Under the pieces are notes generated by a model that worked only from the letters and a program-made list of their open reading frames with translations, did no database searches and was not told the origin of the DNA. Shown in pieces: positions 8,956 through 17,756 of a stretch of 54,156 nucleotides of DNA. Numbering within the stretch: position 1 is the first letter of the stretch; each line of letters starts with the position of its first letter. The stretch covers positions 1-54,156 of the forward strand of contig DVOT01000016.1 in assembly GCA_018713425.1 (NCBI GenBank), read 5' to 3'. The position numbers and the translations under genes were made by a program. The stretch is from Alectryocaccomicrobium faecavium (lineage in GTDB: Bacteria > Bacillota > Clostridia > Christensenellales > Aristaeellaceae).

Positions 8956-9430
8956 ATCGCAAAAGGAGCTTTTCCATGCGGAAATTGGTGAGCGCCACGC
9001 CATGCCGCTCCACGCGCTGCTCGCGCACCAGGCGATACCCGCGCCCGAGAAAAAAGGGTTTTGCCGTGATGGAAGCGTCCGTATATACGAGCGGCACGGA
9101 CAGCGCGCCTTCCAGCGCGCCCTCCAGCGCGGTCGCTATGCCCCTGCCCTGAAAATCTTTGTGTACGTACAGGCGATCCAGATAGCCCGAGGAAACGTCG
9201 ATATCGCCAAAGCCGACGATTTGCCCTTCCAGCTGCGCGACGGGCGTCCGGTGCGCGAGGAACGAGGCGTTCCACGCGCACAGATCGACCGTTCCCGTGG
9301 CCCACGCGTCAAGCTGCGCGGGCGCGTAATCCCGGGCGTTCACCGCGTGTACCGTATCGTAAAACAGTTGGGCCAGCGCCGGGCAGTCCTCCGGCCGGTA
9401 CGCGCGCAACAGCATGCCGTCCATCCTCAT
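8954..9430 (-). CDS. GNAT family N-acetyltransferase
   Basis: The 158-residue product has the GNAT pattern: LRAYRPEDCPALAQLFYDTV at the N terminus, LDRLYVHKDFQGRGIATAL as the acetyl-CoA binding motif A (RGIA loop), and a final FFLGRGYRLVREQRVERHGV strand. It would transfer an acetyl group from acetyl-CoA to a small molecule or protein amine; the substrate is unknown. The ATG at 9430 overlaps the carB stop (ATGA), and a second ATG two codons on is also possible. It is the last gene of the pyrimidine operon by position, with no obvious link to pyrimidine synthesis. Its 3' end overlaps the regulator repeat. Confidence 0.85.
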   Translation of the reverse strand: MRMDGMLLRAYRPEDCPALAQLFYDTVHAVNARDYAPAQLDAWATGTVDLCAWNASFLAHRTPVAQLEGQIVGFGDIDVSSGYLDRLYVHKDFQGRGIATALEGALEGALSVPLVYTDASITAKPFFLGRGYRLVREQRVERHGVALTNFRMEKLLLR

Positions 9431-12400
9431 TCGTCGATGGTGGAAACGCCCATGGTGATTTCTTCCAGCACGTCCAGCAGCACGCCCACGGTATCAAGCG
9501 AAGTGAAGATGGTGACGTTGTTTTCCACGGCGAAGCGGCGGATCAAAAAACCGTCCTGGCGGTGGGTATCGCCGCTGGTTTCGCTGAGCGTGTTGATCAC
9601 ATAGGTCACGTGCCCCATCTTGAGCGATTCCTGGATTTCGTCGCTGCCCTCGCTGATCTTCTTTTTCACGCGGGTGCGGATGCCGTTTTCGCGTAGGAAA
9701 CGCGCGGTGCCCGCCGTGGCCTCGATGTTGAAGCCCAGCTGATAGAACCGGCGGATTAGCGGCAGGGCGCGCGGTTTATCCGCGTCCGCAATGGTTACGA
9801 AAACCGTGCCGTAATTGGCCACGCGCATGTTCGCCGCCTGCAGCGCCTTGTAAAGCGCGCGCGTGAGCGTATCGTCATAGCCGATGGCCTCGCCGGTGGA
9901 TTTCATTTCCGGCGAAAGGTAGGTGTCCACGCCGCGGATCTTGGCAAAGGAGAACACCGGCGCCTTGACGTACCAGCGTTTTTTCTCCGGCGCGACGGCG
10001 GTGCCAAAGCCCTGCTGCTTGAGCGATTGCCCCAGCGCGACCTTCGTGGCCATATTCGCCAGGTTCACGCCCGTGGACTTGGAAAGGAAGGGCACGGTGC
10101 GCGAGGAGCGCGGGTTCACCTCGATCACGTACACCCGGTCGTTTTCATCGACGATGAACTGAATGTTGTACGGCCCGCGGATGCCGATGCCCAACCCCAG
10201 GCGCACGGTGTAATCCAGAATGGTTTCCCGCGCGTGCGCGCTCAGAGAGAAGGGCGGGTACACGCTGATGGAATCGCCCGAATGCACGCCCGTGCGCTCC
10301 ACGTGCTGCATGATGCCGGGGATGTACACGTCTTCCCCATCGCACACCGCGTCCACTTCCAGTTCTTTGCCGCTGATGTAGCGATCGACCAGCACGGGCT
10401 GATCCTCGCTGACCAGCACGGCAGATTGCAGATAGTGCCGCAGCGCGAGCTCGTCATACACGATCTGCATGGCGCGGCCGCCCAGCACATAGGAAGGGCG
10501 CACCAGCACCGGATAGCCGATGCGAGCGGCGGCGGCGACGCCATCCTCGATCTTCGTCACCGCGCAACCCTCCGGCTGGGGGATATTCAGGCGGCGCATG
10601 GTCTTTTCGAAGCTGTCGCGGTTCTCCGCGCGCTCGATGGCCTCCACGTCCGTGCCGATGATGGGCACGCCCAGCTGCGAAAGCCGGCCCGCCAGATTGA
10701 TGGCGGTCTGCCCGCCTAGCGACACGATGACCCCATAGGGGCGCTCCATATCGATGATGTTCATCACGTCTTCCACGGTGAGCGGCTCGAAATAGAGCTT
10801 ATCGCTGACCGTGTAATCCGTGGAAACGGTTTCGGGGTTGTTGTTGATGATGATGGCCTCATACCCCGCCTCGCGAATGGCCCAGATGGCGTGCACAGTG
10901 GAATAATCGAATTCCACGCCCTGCCCAATGCGGATGGGGCCCGCGCCCAGCACCACCACCGAGGGCTTGTCCGTCACCACGGACTCGTTCTCTTCCTCGT
11001 AGGTGGAGTAGAAATACGGAATGTAGGAATCGAACTCGCTGGCGCAGGTGTCGATCATTTTGTACACGGGCAGGATGCCGTTGGCGCGGCGCAGGGCGTA
11101 CACTTCCGATTCGCTCATGCCCCACCACTTGCCGATGTAGCCGTCCGAAAAGCCCATGCGCTTGGCCCTGCGCAGCGTGGCCAAATCGCGCGGATGGGCC
11201 TTCACTTCCTTCTCAAAGGCGATGATCGACTGGATCTTCGTGATAAAGAAGAAATCGATGCGGGTGATGTCGCAAATCACGATGGGATCCACGCCGCGGC
11301 GCAGCAATTCGCCGATGGCGTACAGCCGCTCGTCCGTGGGGTTTTTGATTTCCTCAAAGAGCGCCTCGTCCGAATAGGTATCGAACTTTTTCAGCCAGAT
11401 GTGCGTCACCCCGGATTCCAGGGAGCGCACGGCCTTGAGCAGGCTCTCCTCCATGGTGCGGCCAATGGCCATCACCTCGCCCGTGGCCTTCATCTGCGTG
11501 GACAGTTCGCGCGAAGCCTTATCGAATTTGTCAAAGGGGAAGCGCGCGATCTTACACACCACGTAGTCCAGCGTCGGCTCGAAGCTGGCGGGCGTGTTGG
11601 CGATGGGGATCTCGTCCAGCGTAAGGCCCACGGCGATGAGCGCGCTCACGCGCGCGATGGGATAGCCGCTGGCCTTGCTGGCCAGGGCGGACGAGCGCGA
11701 AACGCGCGGATTGACCTCGATCACATAGTAGTTCATGGAAAACGGGTCGAGCGCGAACTGCACGTTGCAGCCGCCTTCAATCTTCAGCGCGCGAATGAGG
11801 CGCAGCGCCGCGTCGCGCAGCATGTGGTATTCCCGGTTGGTGAGCGTTTGCGAGGGGCAAACCACGATGGAATCCCCAGTATGCACGCCCACGGGATCCA
11901 TGTTTTCCATGTTGCAGATGGCCAGCGCGGTGTCGTTGCGGTCGCGCATCACTTCATATTCGATTTCCTTATAACCGCGGATGGATTTCTCCACCAGCAC
12001 CTGATTGACCGGCGAAAGGCGCAGCGCGTTTTCCGCGCGCAGGAGCAGTTCTTCCTCATCGTCCGCGAAACCGCCGCCCGTGCCGCCCAGCGTGAACGCG
12101 GGGCGCAGCACCACCGGGAAGCCGATCCTGCGGGCGATGGCCAGCGCCTCTTCCACCGTGCCCGCCACGTCGGAGGCAATGACCGGCTCGCCGATTTCCA
12201 GGCACAGTTCCTTGAATTTTTCGCGGTCTTCCGCCTTTTCAATGCAATCGAAGCCCGTGCCCAGGATTTCGCACTGGCACTCCTTCAAAACGCCCTTTTT
12301 GTGCAACTGCATGGCCAGATTCAGCCCCGTTTGCCCGCCCAGCGTGGGCAGGAGCGCGTCCGGCCGCTCCTTGCGGATGATCTTGGCCGTGTATTCCAGC

Positions 12401-12609
12401 GTGAGCGGCTCCATATACACCTTGTCCGCGATGTGGGTGTCCGTCATGATGGTGGCGGGGTTGGAATTGAGCAGGATCACCGTGTACCCCTGTTCCTTGA
12501 GCGCCATGCAGGCCTGCGTGCCCGAATAATCGAATTCCGCCGCCTGGCCGATGACGATGGGGCCGGAACCGATGACCAGGATTTTCTGAATGTCCGTGCG
12601 CTTAGGCAT
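9427..12609 (-). CDS. carB: Carbamoyl-phosphate synthase large subunit
   Basis: This 1060-residue protein is full length for CarB. It makes carbamoyl phosphate from bicarbonate, ATP and ammonia delivered by CarA. Two homologous halves are visible: the first starts KILVIGSGPIVIGQAAEFDY and the second VVLGAGPIRIGQGVEFDYS. Each has ATP-grasp motifs (FTLGGTGGGFADD; PSYVLGGRAMQIVYDE) and an EVNPR metal-binding segment (VIEVNPRVSRSSALASK; VIEVNPRSSRTVPFLSK). The C-terminal MGS-like allosteric domain ends near VGVLLDVLEEI. The start overlaps the carA stop, with GGAGGAGGG eight bases upstream. The fold feeds the pyrimidine pathway together with pyrB and pyrC of the same operon. Confidence 0.98.
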   Translation of the reverse strand: MPKRTDIQKILVIGSGPIVIGQAAEFDYSGTQACMALKEQGYTVILLNSNPATIMTDTHIADKVYMEPLTLEYTAKIIRKERPDALLPTLGGQTGLNLAMQLHKKGVLKECQCEILGTGFDCIEKAEDREKFKELCLEIGEPVIASDVAGTVEEALAIARRIGFPVVLRPAFTLGGTGGGFADDEEELLLRAENALRLSPVNQVLVEKSIRGYKEIEYEVMRDRNDTALAICNMENMDPVGVHTGDSIVVCPSQTLTNREYHMLRDAALRLIRALKIEGGCNVQFALDPFSMNYYVIEVNPRVSRSSALASKASGYPIARVSALIAVGLTLDEIPIANTPASFEPTLDYVVCKIARFPFDKFDKASRELSTQMKATGEVMAIGRTMEESLLKAVRSLESGVTHIWLKKFDTYSDEALFEEIKNPTDERLYAIGELLRRGVDPIVICDITRIDFFFITKIQSIIAFEKEVKAHPRDLATLRRAKRMGFSDGYIGKWWGMSESEVYALRRANGILPVYKMIDTCASEFDSYIPYFYSTYEEENESVVTDKPSVVVLGAGPIRIGQGVEFDYSTVHAIWAIREAGYEAIIINNNPETVSTDYTVSDKLYFEPLTVEDVMNIIDMERPYGVIVSLGGQTAINLAGRLSQLGVPIIGTDVEAIERAENRDSFEKTMRRLNIPQPEGCAVTKIEDGVAAAARIGYPVLVRPSYVLGGRAMQIVYDELALRHYLQSAVLVSEDQPVLVDRYISGKELEVDAVCDGEDVYIPGIMQHVERTGVHSGDSISVYPPFSLSAHARETILDYTVRLGLGIGIRGPYNIQFIVDENDRVYVIEVNPRSSRTVPFLSKSTGVNLANMATKVALGQSLKQQGFGTAVAPEKKRWYVKAPVFSFAKIRGVDTYLSPEMKSTGEAIGYDDTLTRALYKALQAANMRVANYGTVFVTIADADKPRALPLIRRFYQLGFNIEATAGTARFLRENGIRTRVKKKISEGSDEIQESLKMGHVTYVINTLSETSGDTHRQDGFLIRRFAVENNVTIFTSLDTVGVLLDVLEEITMGVSTIDE

Positions 12610-13684
12610 GCCTGCGTCCCTCCTCCATGGTGGCGATGAAGCGGTCGAAAAGATAATCGCTGTCCTGCGGGCCGGGCGCGCTCTCCGGATGGTACTGCAC
12701 GCTGAAGACGCGCTTTTCCGGGCAGGCGAGGCCCTCGACGGTCTGATCGAGCAAATTGATGTGCGTGGCGTGCAGCCCTGTGCCCGCGAGGCTGGCCGGA
12801 TCCACCGCGAACGAATGGTTCTGCGAGGTGATCTCCACCTTGCCCGTGGCCAATTCCTTCACGGGATGGTTGCCGCCCCGGTGACCGAACTTCATCTTAT
12901 AGGTCTTTGCGCCAAAGGCGAGCGCGATCATCTGATGTCCGAGGCAGATGCCGAAAATGGGCAGTTGCCCGCACAGGCGGCGCACCAGCTCGATCACGGG
13001 CGTCACGTCCTCGGGGTCGCCGGGGCCGTTGGAAAGGAACAGCGCGTCCGGCTTGAAGCCGAGGATCGTCTCCGCCGGGGTATCGTAGGGCACCACGATG
13101 ATGTTGCAGCCTTTTTTGTTGAGCCGCCGCACGATGTTCAGCTTGATGCCGCAGTCCACGGCCACCACGTTGTAGCGGTAATTGGCCGTGCGCGAGAACC
13201 ACACGCTTTTGCCGCTCACGCGCGCAACCTGGTCGTGCGGCACGGCCGTAGCGCGCAGGGTTTCCAGCGCCTCTTCGCGCGGCCGCTCCGTCAAAATCGC
13301 GCGCATGCTGCCCTCGTCGCGCAGCATGCGGGTGATTGCGCGCGTGTCCACGCCCTCGATGCCCGGAATGTTGTTCTCCCGCATCACATCCGCCAGCGTG
13401 CGGGTGTAACGGTAGTTGGAGGGCTTATCGTTGTATTCCCGCACGATGAAGCCGCCGATTTTGGGCACGCGGGTTTCATAATCCTCATCGGTGAGGCCGT
13501 AGTTGCCGATCAGCGGATAGGTCATATTCACCATCTGCGCGCAATAGCTGGGGTCGGACAAAATCTCCTGGTACCCCACCATGGAAGTGTTGAACACCAC
13601 TTCGCACACCGCTTCGCAGGGCGCGCCGAAACTCCGCCCCGCAAACTCGCGCCCGTTTTCAAAGATCAGCTTTCGATTGTCCAT
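12602..13684 (-). CDS. carA: Carbamoyl-phosphate synthase small (glutaminase) subunit
   Basis: CarA (360 residues) hydrolyses glutamine and channels ammonia to CarB. The N-terminal domain shows FNTSMVGYQEILSDPSY and GVDTRAITRMLRDEGSM. The class I amidotransferase domain carries the nucleophile in FGICLGHQMIAL, and the His/Glu pair in QYHPESAPGP. GGGAGG lies directly against the ATG at 13690 but six bases before the ATG at 13684, so 13684 is preferred. The gene overlaps pyrC by about 19 bases and carB by 8, consistent with translational coupling. Confidence 0.97.
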   Translation of the reverse strand: MDNRKLIFENGREFAGRSFGAPCEAVCEVVFNTSMVGYQEILSDPSYCAQMVNMTYPLIGNYGLTDEDYETRVPKIGGFIVREYNDKPSNYRYTRTLADVMRENNIPGIEGVDTRAITRMLRDEGSMRAILTERPREEALETLRATAVPHDQVARVSGKSVWFSRTANYRYNVVAVDCGIKLNIVRRLNKKGCNIIVVPYDTPAETILGFKPDALFLSNGPGDPEDVTPVIELVRRLCGQLPIFGICLGHQMIALAFGAKTYKMKFGHRGGNHPVKELATGKVEITSQNHSFAVDPASLAGTGLHATHINLLDQTVEGLACPEKRVFSVQYHPESAPGPQDSDYLFDRFIATMEEGRRHA

Positions 13685-14883
13685 TCGCATCCTCCCACAA
13701 GCGTCATGCCTTCAAACGGCGTACTTCTTCCCTCGGCTTCCACCGTCCACGGCCGCGTGTGCAGCGCCTGGAATTGCGCCTTCGCGCCCTCGCGCAGCGC
13801 CACATTGCCCATGCCCAAAATGCGGGCAGGCGCGTCGATCATGGCGCGCAGCACCACGCTCAGCGGCAAATATCGCAAACTGGCCGCAAAGGCGGTGGCA
13901 AAGCCCGAAACCCCGAAGAGCGAACCAGCCAGCCCCCGGCCCTTTTCCGCAGGCGTGTGCGGCGCGTGGTCGGTGGCAATGGCATCGATCGTGCCGTCCA
14001 GCACGCCCACGACCAGCGCTTCGCGATCTGCGCGCGTGCCCAATGGCGGATTCATCTTGAAGCGGCCGCTGTCCTCGATAATATCCTCGTCGCACAGGCA
14101 AAGCTGGTGCGGCGTGACCTCGCACGTCACCGGAAGGCCGCGCCTCTTGGCCGCGCGAATGGCTTCCACGCTCTCCCCCGCGGAAATGTGGCACATGTGA
14201 TAGCGCACGCCCGTCTTTTCCACCAGCGCAAGATCGCGAAGGAGCTGCCGCGTTTCGGATTCGGGCGGAATACCGGGCACGCCAAAGCGCTGGGAAGCCA
14301 CGCCCTCGCGCACGCTACCGCCCTTCGGCACGAGGCTGGCATCTTCCACGTGCGCGGCCAGATAGCGCCCCGTCCTGGCAATGGCGCGCATGGCCCGCTC
14401 CATCAGCGCGTCGTCCTGCACGCCGCTCCCATCGTCGCTATAGCCGCACACCAGGGGCGCGAGGCCTTCGATATCCGCCAGTTCGCGCCCGGCACGGCCC
14501 TTGGTAATCGTGCCATAGATGCGCGTGTCCACCCGCGCGCCCCGCGCGATTGCTTCAAGCTCCACCCGCGCCGTCTCGGGCGCGTCTGGCGCGGGGTTCA
14601 GGTTCGGCATGGCGCACACGGTTTGGAAACCGCTGCGTTTGGCCAGCGCCGTACCGGAAGCGATGGTTTCCTTTTCTTCAAAGCCCGGCTCGCGCAAATG
14701 GGCGTGCAAATCGATAAAGCCCGGCGCGAGGATCAATCCCGCGCAGTCCACGCGTTCTTGCCCTTCGCCCACGATGCGAGGGGCAATGCGGCGGATAATT
14801 CCGCCTTCCACCAAAATGTCCGCCTGCCTCAAGCGGCCCGCGCCGGTGTACACGCGGCCGCCAGCATACACCCGGCCGCCCAT
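13666..14883 (-). CDS. pyrC: Dihydroorotase
   Basis: This amidohydrolase (405 residues) cyclises carbamoyl aspartate to dihydroorotate. The class I type zinc motif FIDLHAHLREPG provides the first two His ligands, HVEDASL and MCHISAGES the next ones, and IATDHAPHT the catalytic Asp. TIASGTALAKRSGFQTVCAMPN is characteristic of dihydroorotases rather than hydantoinases. The start at 14883 shares its A with the pyrB stop (TGATG); the longer frame from 14967 is inside pyrB. It continues straight into carA. Confidence 0.96.
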   Translation of the reverse strand: MGGRVYAGGRVYTGAGRLRQADILVEGGIIRRIAPRIVGEGQERVDCAGLILAPGFIDLHAHLREPGFEEKETIASGTALAKRSGFQTVCAMPNLNPAPDAPETARVELEAIARGARVDTRIYGTITKGRAGRELADIEGLAPLVCGYSDDGSGVQDDALMERAMRAIARTGRYLAAHVEDASLVPKGGSVREGVASQRFGVPGIPPESETRQLLRDLALVEKTGVRYHMCHISAGESVEAIRAAKRRGLPVTCEVTPHQLCLCDEDIIEDSGRFKMNPPLGTRADREALVVGVLDGTIDAIATDHAPHTPAEKGRGLAGSLFGVSGFATAFAASLRYLPLSVVLRAMIDAPARILGMGNVALREGAKAQFQALHTRPWTVEAEGRSTPFEGMTLVGGCEWTIES

Positions 14884-15758
14884 CAGCCTTCCACCGCCCG
14901 CCGCACGGCCGCCATGCGCACGAACACGCCGTTTTCCACTTGGCGGAAAATGCGCGATTTTTCGCACTCCACCACTTCATCGGCGATTTCCACGCCGCGG
15001 TTGAAGGGCGCGGGGTGCAGGATGATGGCGTTCTTCTTCATCCTCTTCACGCGCGCGGCAGTGAGGCCATAGGCCGCGTGATACTGCTCCGTGGTGAAGC
15101 GCTGCCACAGCGTTTGCCTCTCCTTCTGGATGCGCAGCATCATCACCACGTCCGAGGTGGAAATCGCCGTGTCCACGGGCTCGTCGATGTACGCGGGCGT
15201 GAGGAAATCCGACGGTCCCGCGATCACCACTTCCATGCCCAGCCGGCGCATCACCTCGTAATTCGTGCGCGCCACGCGCGAATAGCGCACATCGCCGATG
15301 ATGGCGACTTTCAGCCCCTCCAGCTTGCCGAACTCCTGCCGGATGGTCAAAAGGTCGAGCAGGCTCTGCGTGGGATGGTTGCCCGTACCGTCGCCGCCGT
15401 TGATGATCGGCGCGCGCACGTGCCCCAGCAGCGCGCGGTAATACTCGTTCTCCTGGTGCCGGATCACCAGCGCGTCCACGCCGAAGCTGTCGAACGTCTT
15501 CACTGTATCATAAAACGATTCGCCCTTGTTCATCGAAGAGCTTTCCGGATGAAAAGAAACGACCCGCATTCCCATCCGGTTCTGTGCAATACAGAAACTG
15601 TACTGGGTGCGAGTCGACGGTTCAAAAAACAAATTGCACGCGATTTTTCCCTCTAAATGGGGAAAAATACCGCTATCCCGAAAATACTGGGCTTCTTCCA
15701 AAATAGAAAGGATTTCCTGCACGCCCAAATCGCTGAGTGCAAGCAGATTTTTCGGCAA
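14883..15758 (-). CDS. pyrB: Aspartate carbamoyltransferase catalytic subunit
   Basis: PyrB condenses carbamoyl phosphate with aspartate. Seen: the carbamoyl phosphate loop FFEPSTRTQYSF, HPTQSLLDLLTI, the aspartate-side motif MMLRIQKER, and HPAPFNRGVEI near the C terminus. The text follows the B. subtilis enzyme throughout. The best start is TTG at 15758, with AAGGGGTG six to eight bases upstream; a TTG at 15785 would lengthen it by nine residues but has no binding site and sits at the expected transcript start. It is the first gene of pyrB-pyrC-carA-carB. No pyrI is present. The leader is only about 27 bases, leaving no room for a PyrR attenuator. Confidence 0.96.
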   Translation of the reverse strand: MPKNLLALSDLGVQEILSILEEAQYFRDSGIFPHLEGKIACNLFFEPSTRTQYSFCIAQNRMGMRVVSFHPESSSMNKGESFYDTVKTFDSFGVDALVIRHQENEYYRALLGHVRAPIINGGDGTGNHPTQSLLDLLTIRQEFGKLEGLKVAIIGDVRYSRVARTNYEVMRRLGMEVVIAGPSDFLTPAYIDEPVDTAISTSDVVMMLRIQKERQTLWQRFTTEQYHAAYGLTAARVKRMKKNAIILHPAPFNRGVEIADEVVECEKSRIFRQVENGVFVRMAAVRRAVEG

Positions 15759-15791
15759 AATATTCACCCCTTCGCGATTGTTCAATTTGGT

Positions 15792-15821
15792 ATTATATCA
15801 TATAGAATTCCGCTGGCGCAA
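15792..15821 (-). promoter_or_regulatory. Promoter of the pyr-car operon
   Basis: On the minus strand TTGCGC (15821-15816) and TATAAT (15797-15792) are 18 bases apart, with a TGA extended -10 element. Transcription should start near 15785. Confidence 0.75.
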
Positions 15822-15933
15822 GGGGTTTTCCAAAACTCTACATTCGGCATTCGCCTTCGCAAATACCCGAATAAACGTTCGCACTCTTTCGCACATCAAG
15901 CAAAAATTCTTTCAAGAAAATTCCGAAAAACCC

Positions 15934-15962
15934 TTGCCGGTTTGCTATGAGAAGGGTATAAT
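15934..15962 (+). promoter_or_regulatory. Promoter of the methyltransferase-led operon
   Basis: TTGCCG (15934-15939) and TATAAT (15957-15962) are 17 bases apart. The start would fall near 15969, 18 bases before the GTG start at 15987. Confidence 0.8.
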
Positions 15963-15986
15963 ACTACTGTGAATGGAGGGAAATGC

Positions 15987-16703
15987 GTGCCGAAGCTGGA
16001 ACCCTATCGCAAGGAACTTTCTTATAGTTATGCGCTGGGAATTTTCCCGGCCATGCACCTGCTGGAAACGCGGCCCGAAGTGGCGACGCGCCTGCTTTTG
16101 CATCCCGCCGGCCTAAAAAGCGAAGGCGTAAACAAGCTGCGCGAAAAATGCGCGGCCCTGGGCATTCGCGAGGAAGAGGCGGAGCGCGTGCTGCGCCGCG
16201 AATCCAAGAAGGACAACTGCTTTGCCGCGCTCGTGTTTGAAAAATACGAAGACCCTTTGCCGCCGGAAAACTGCGCCGTGTTCTGCCAGATTTCCGACGC
16301 AGGCAATTTGGGCACCGCGCTGCGCGCGCTATTGGGATTTGGCCTGCATTCCGTGGCGTTGATCCGGCCCTGTGTGGATCGCTTTGATCCGCACGTGGTG
16401 CGCGCGTCCATGGGCGCGTTGTTCCACCTAAAGACCGCGACATTCGCTACCTTTGCGGCCTATCGCGAAGCCAATCCCGCGCAGGCGCTCTATCCCTTTA
16501 TGCTGGATGGAGCGATCCCTCTGGCGCAAGCCGCGGCGCAAAAGCGCGAACCCTACGCCCTGATTTTCGGCAACGAGCAAGCGGGCTTGCCAAAGGAATT
16601 TGCCAGCATCGGCCAAAGCGTGTACATCCCTCAATCGAAGGAAGTGGATTCCTTCAATCTCGCCATCGCGGCCAGCGTTGCCGCATATGCGTTTACACAG
16701 TAA
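15987..16703 (+). CDS. TrmH/SpoU family RNA 2'-O-methyltransferase
   Basis: This 238-residue SPOUT enzyme would methylate a ribose in rRNA or tRNA using S-adenosylmethionine. Conserved motifs of the knotted domain are visible: NLGTALRALLGFG (motif 1), LIFGNEQAGLP (motif 2) and IPQSKEVDSFNLAIAASVAAY (motif 3). The N-terminal 85 residues form a small substrate-binding part. GGAGGG at 15975-15980 points to the GTG at 15987; the GTG at 15969 is at the transcript start. Which nucleotide it modifies cannot be told. It heads a run of plus-strand genes with short gaps. Confidence 0.9.
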   Translation: MPKLEPYRKELSYSYALGIFPAMHLLETRPEVATRLLLHPAGLKSEGVNKLREKCAALGIREEEAERVLRRESKKDNCFAALVFEKYEDPLPPENCAVFCQISDAGNLGTALRALLGFGLHSVALIRPCVDRFDPHVVRASMGALFHLKTATFATFAAYREANPAQALYPFMLDGAIPLAQAAAQKREPYALIFGNEQAGLPKEFASIGQSVYIPQSKEVDSFNLAIAASVAAYAFTQ

Positions 16704-16716
16704 GGAGAGGAACGAT

Positions 16717-17745
16717 ATGTCTTCCAACATTCGCGTCGGCGTAATCGGCGCAGGCAACATATCCGGCGCTCACCTGCCGGTTCTTTCCGCCCTGGACGGG
16801 ATTGCGCTCACCTGCATTTGCGACATTCGCCCCGAACGCGCAAAAGCCGCCGCAGAAAAATACGGGTGCGAATACACGACCGACTGGGAGGCGCTCGTCG
16901 CGCGCGAGGATATCGATAGCGTGCATGTCCTTACGCCGCATTACCTCCACGCACGCATGGCCATTGCCTGCCTGGAAGCGGGGAAACACGCGCTCACCGA
17001 AAAGCCCATGGCCTCTGAATTGGCCGACGCGCGCCGCATGATCGCCGTTTCCCGCGAACATCCAGAATTGAAACTTGGCGTGATCTTTCAAAATCGCTAC
17101 AATCCCGCCACGGTAGAACTGAAAAAGATCATCGATTCCGGCGAACAAGGCGCCTTCCTCGGCGCGCGCGCGGAAGTGACTTGGCGGCGCGAAGCCCCTT
17201 ATTACCAGGAAAGCGGTTGGCGCGGCGCCTGGGCCACGGAAGGCGGCGGAGCGCTGATCAACCAGGCCATCCACACGCTGGATCTGCTCTCTTACCTGGG
17301 CGGCCCCATCGCCCGCGTGAAGGGCCATGTGGACACCATCGAATTGCAGGGCGTGATTGAGGTGGAAGACAACGCCTGCGCCGTCATCGAATACGCGGGC
17401 GGGCAGCGCGGCGTGCTGCACGCGTCCACCAATTACGTGACAGACGCGCCCATTCTGCTGGAAGTTGTGCTGGAAAAGGCCACGTATCAAATCCTGGGCG
17501 ATAAGCTCATGCGCGTGGAAAAAGGCGTGCCCATCGAGTTGCAGGGCGGCGTCGCCCCCACTGTGCAGGCCAAAGCCTACTGGGGCGGCGGGCACGCGGC
17601 GCAAATCGCCGATTTCTACGATTGCGTGCGCAGCGGAAAACCGCTCGCCATCGACGCCAGCGCAGGCTATCCCGCCCTCAACCTGGTGAAGGCCATTTAC
17701 GCGTCTTCCGCACGCGGGGAATGGGTCGCTTTGAATACACTTTAG
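16717..17745 (+). CDS. Gfo/Idh/MocA family NAD(P)-dependent oxidoreductase
   Basis: The 342-residue product has the two-domain layout of this family. The N-terminal Rossmann fold starts VGVIGAGNISGAHLPVL, and HYLHARMAIACLEAGKHALTEKPMA holds the conserved EKP lysine. The C-terminal beta-sheet domain has GGGALINQAIHTLDLLSYLG with the usual catalytic His/Asp helix. Such enzymes oxidise or reduce sugars, inositols or their derivatives; substrate unknown. AAGGAGAGG ends six bases before the ATG. It shares an operon with a TIM-barrel isomerase (19117-19884), which suggests a sugar catabolic or epimerising pathway. Confidence 0.93.
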   Translation: MSSNIRVGVIGAGNISGAHLPVLSALDGIALTCICDIRPERAKAAAEKYGCEYTTDWEALVAREDIDSVHVLTPHYLHARMAIACLEAGKHALTEKPMASELADARRMIAVSREHPELKLGVIFQNRYNPATVELKKIIDSGEQGAFLGARAEVTWRREAPYYQESGWRGAWATEGGGALINQAIHTLDLLSYLGGPIARVKGHVDTIELQGVIEVEDNACAVIEYAGGQRGVLHASTNYVTDAPILLEVVLEKATYQILGDKLMRVEKGVPIELQGGVAPTVQAKAYWGGGHAAQIADFYDCVRSGKPLAIDASAGYPALNLVKAIYASSARGEWVALNTL

Positions 17746-17756
17746 GAGCGAAATTC

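Noticed and set aside
10891..12639. A 582-codon open frame on the plus strand opposite carB
   Set aside because: It is the antisense of a well-conserved GC-rich gene, its translation is rich in His, Arg, Gly and Ala with no domain, and carB is certain on the other strand.
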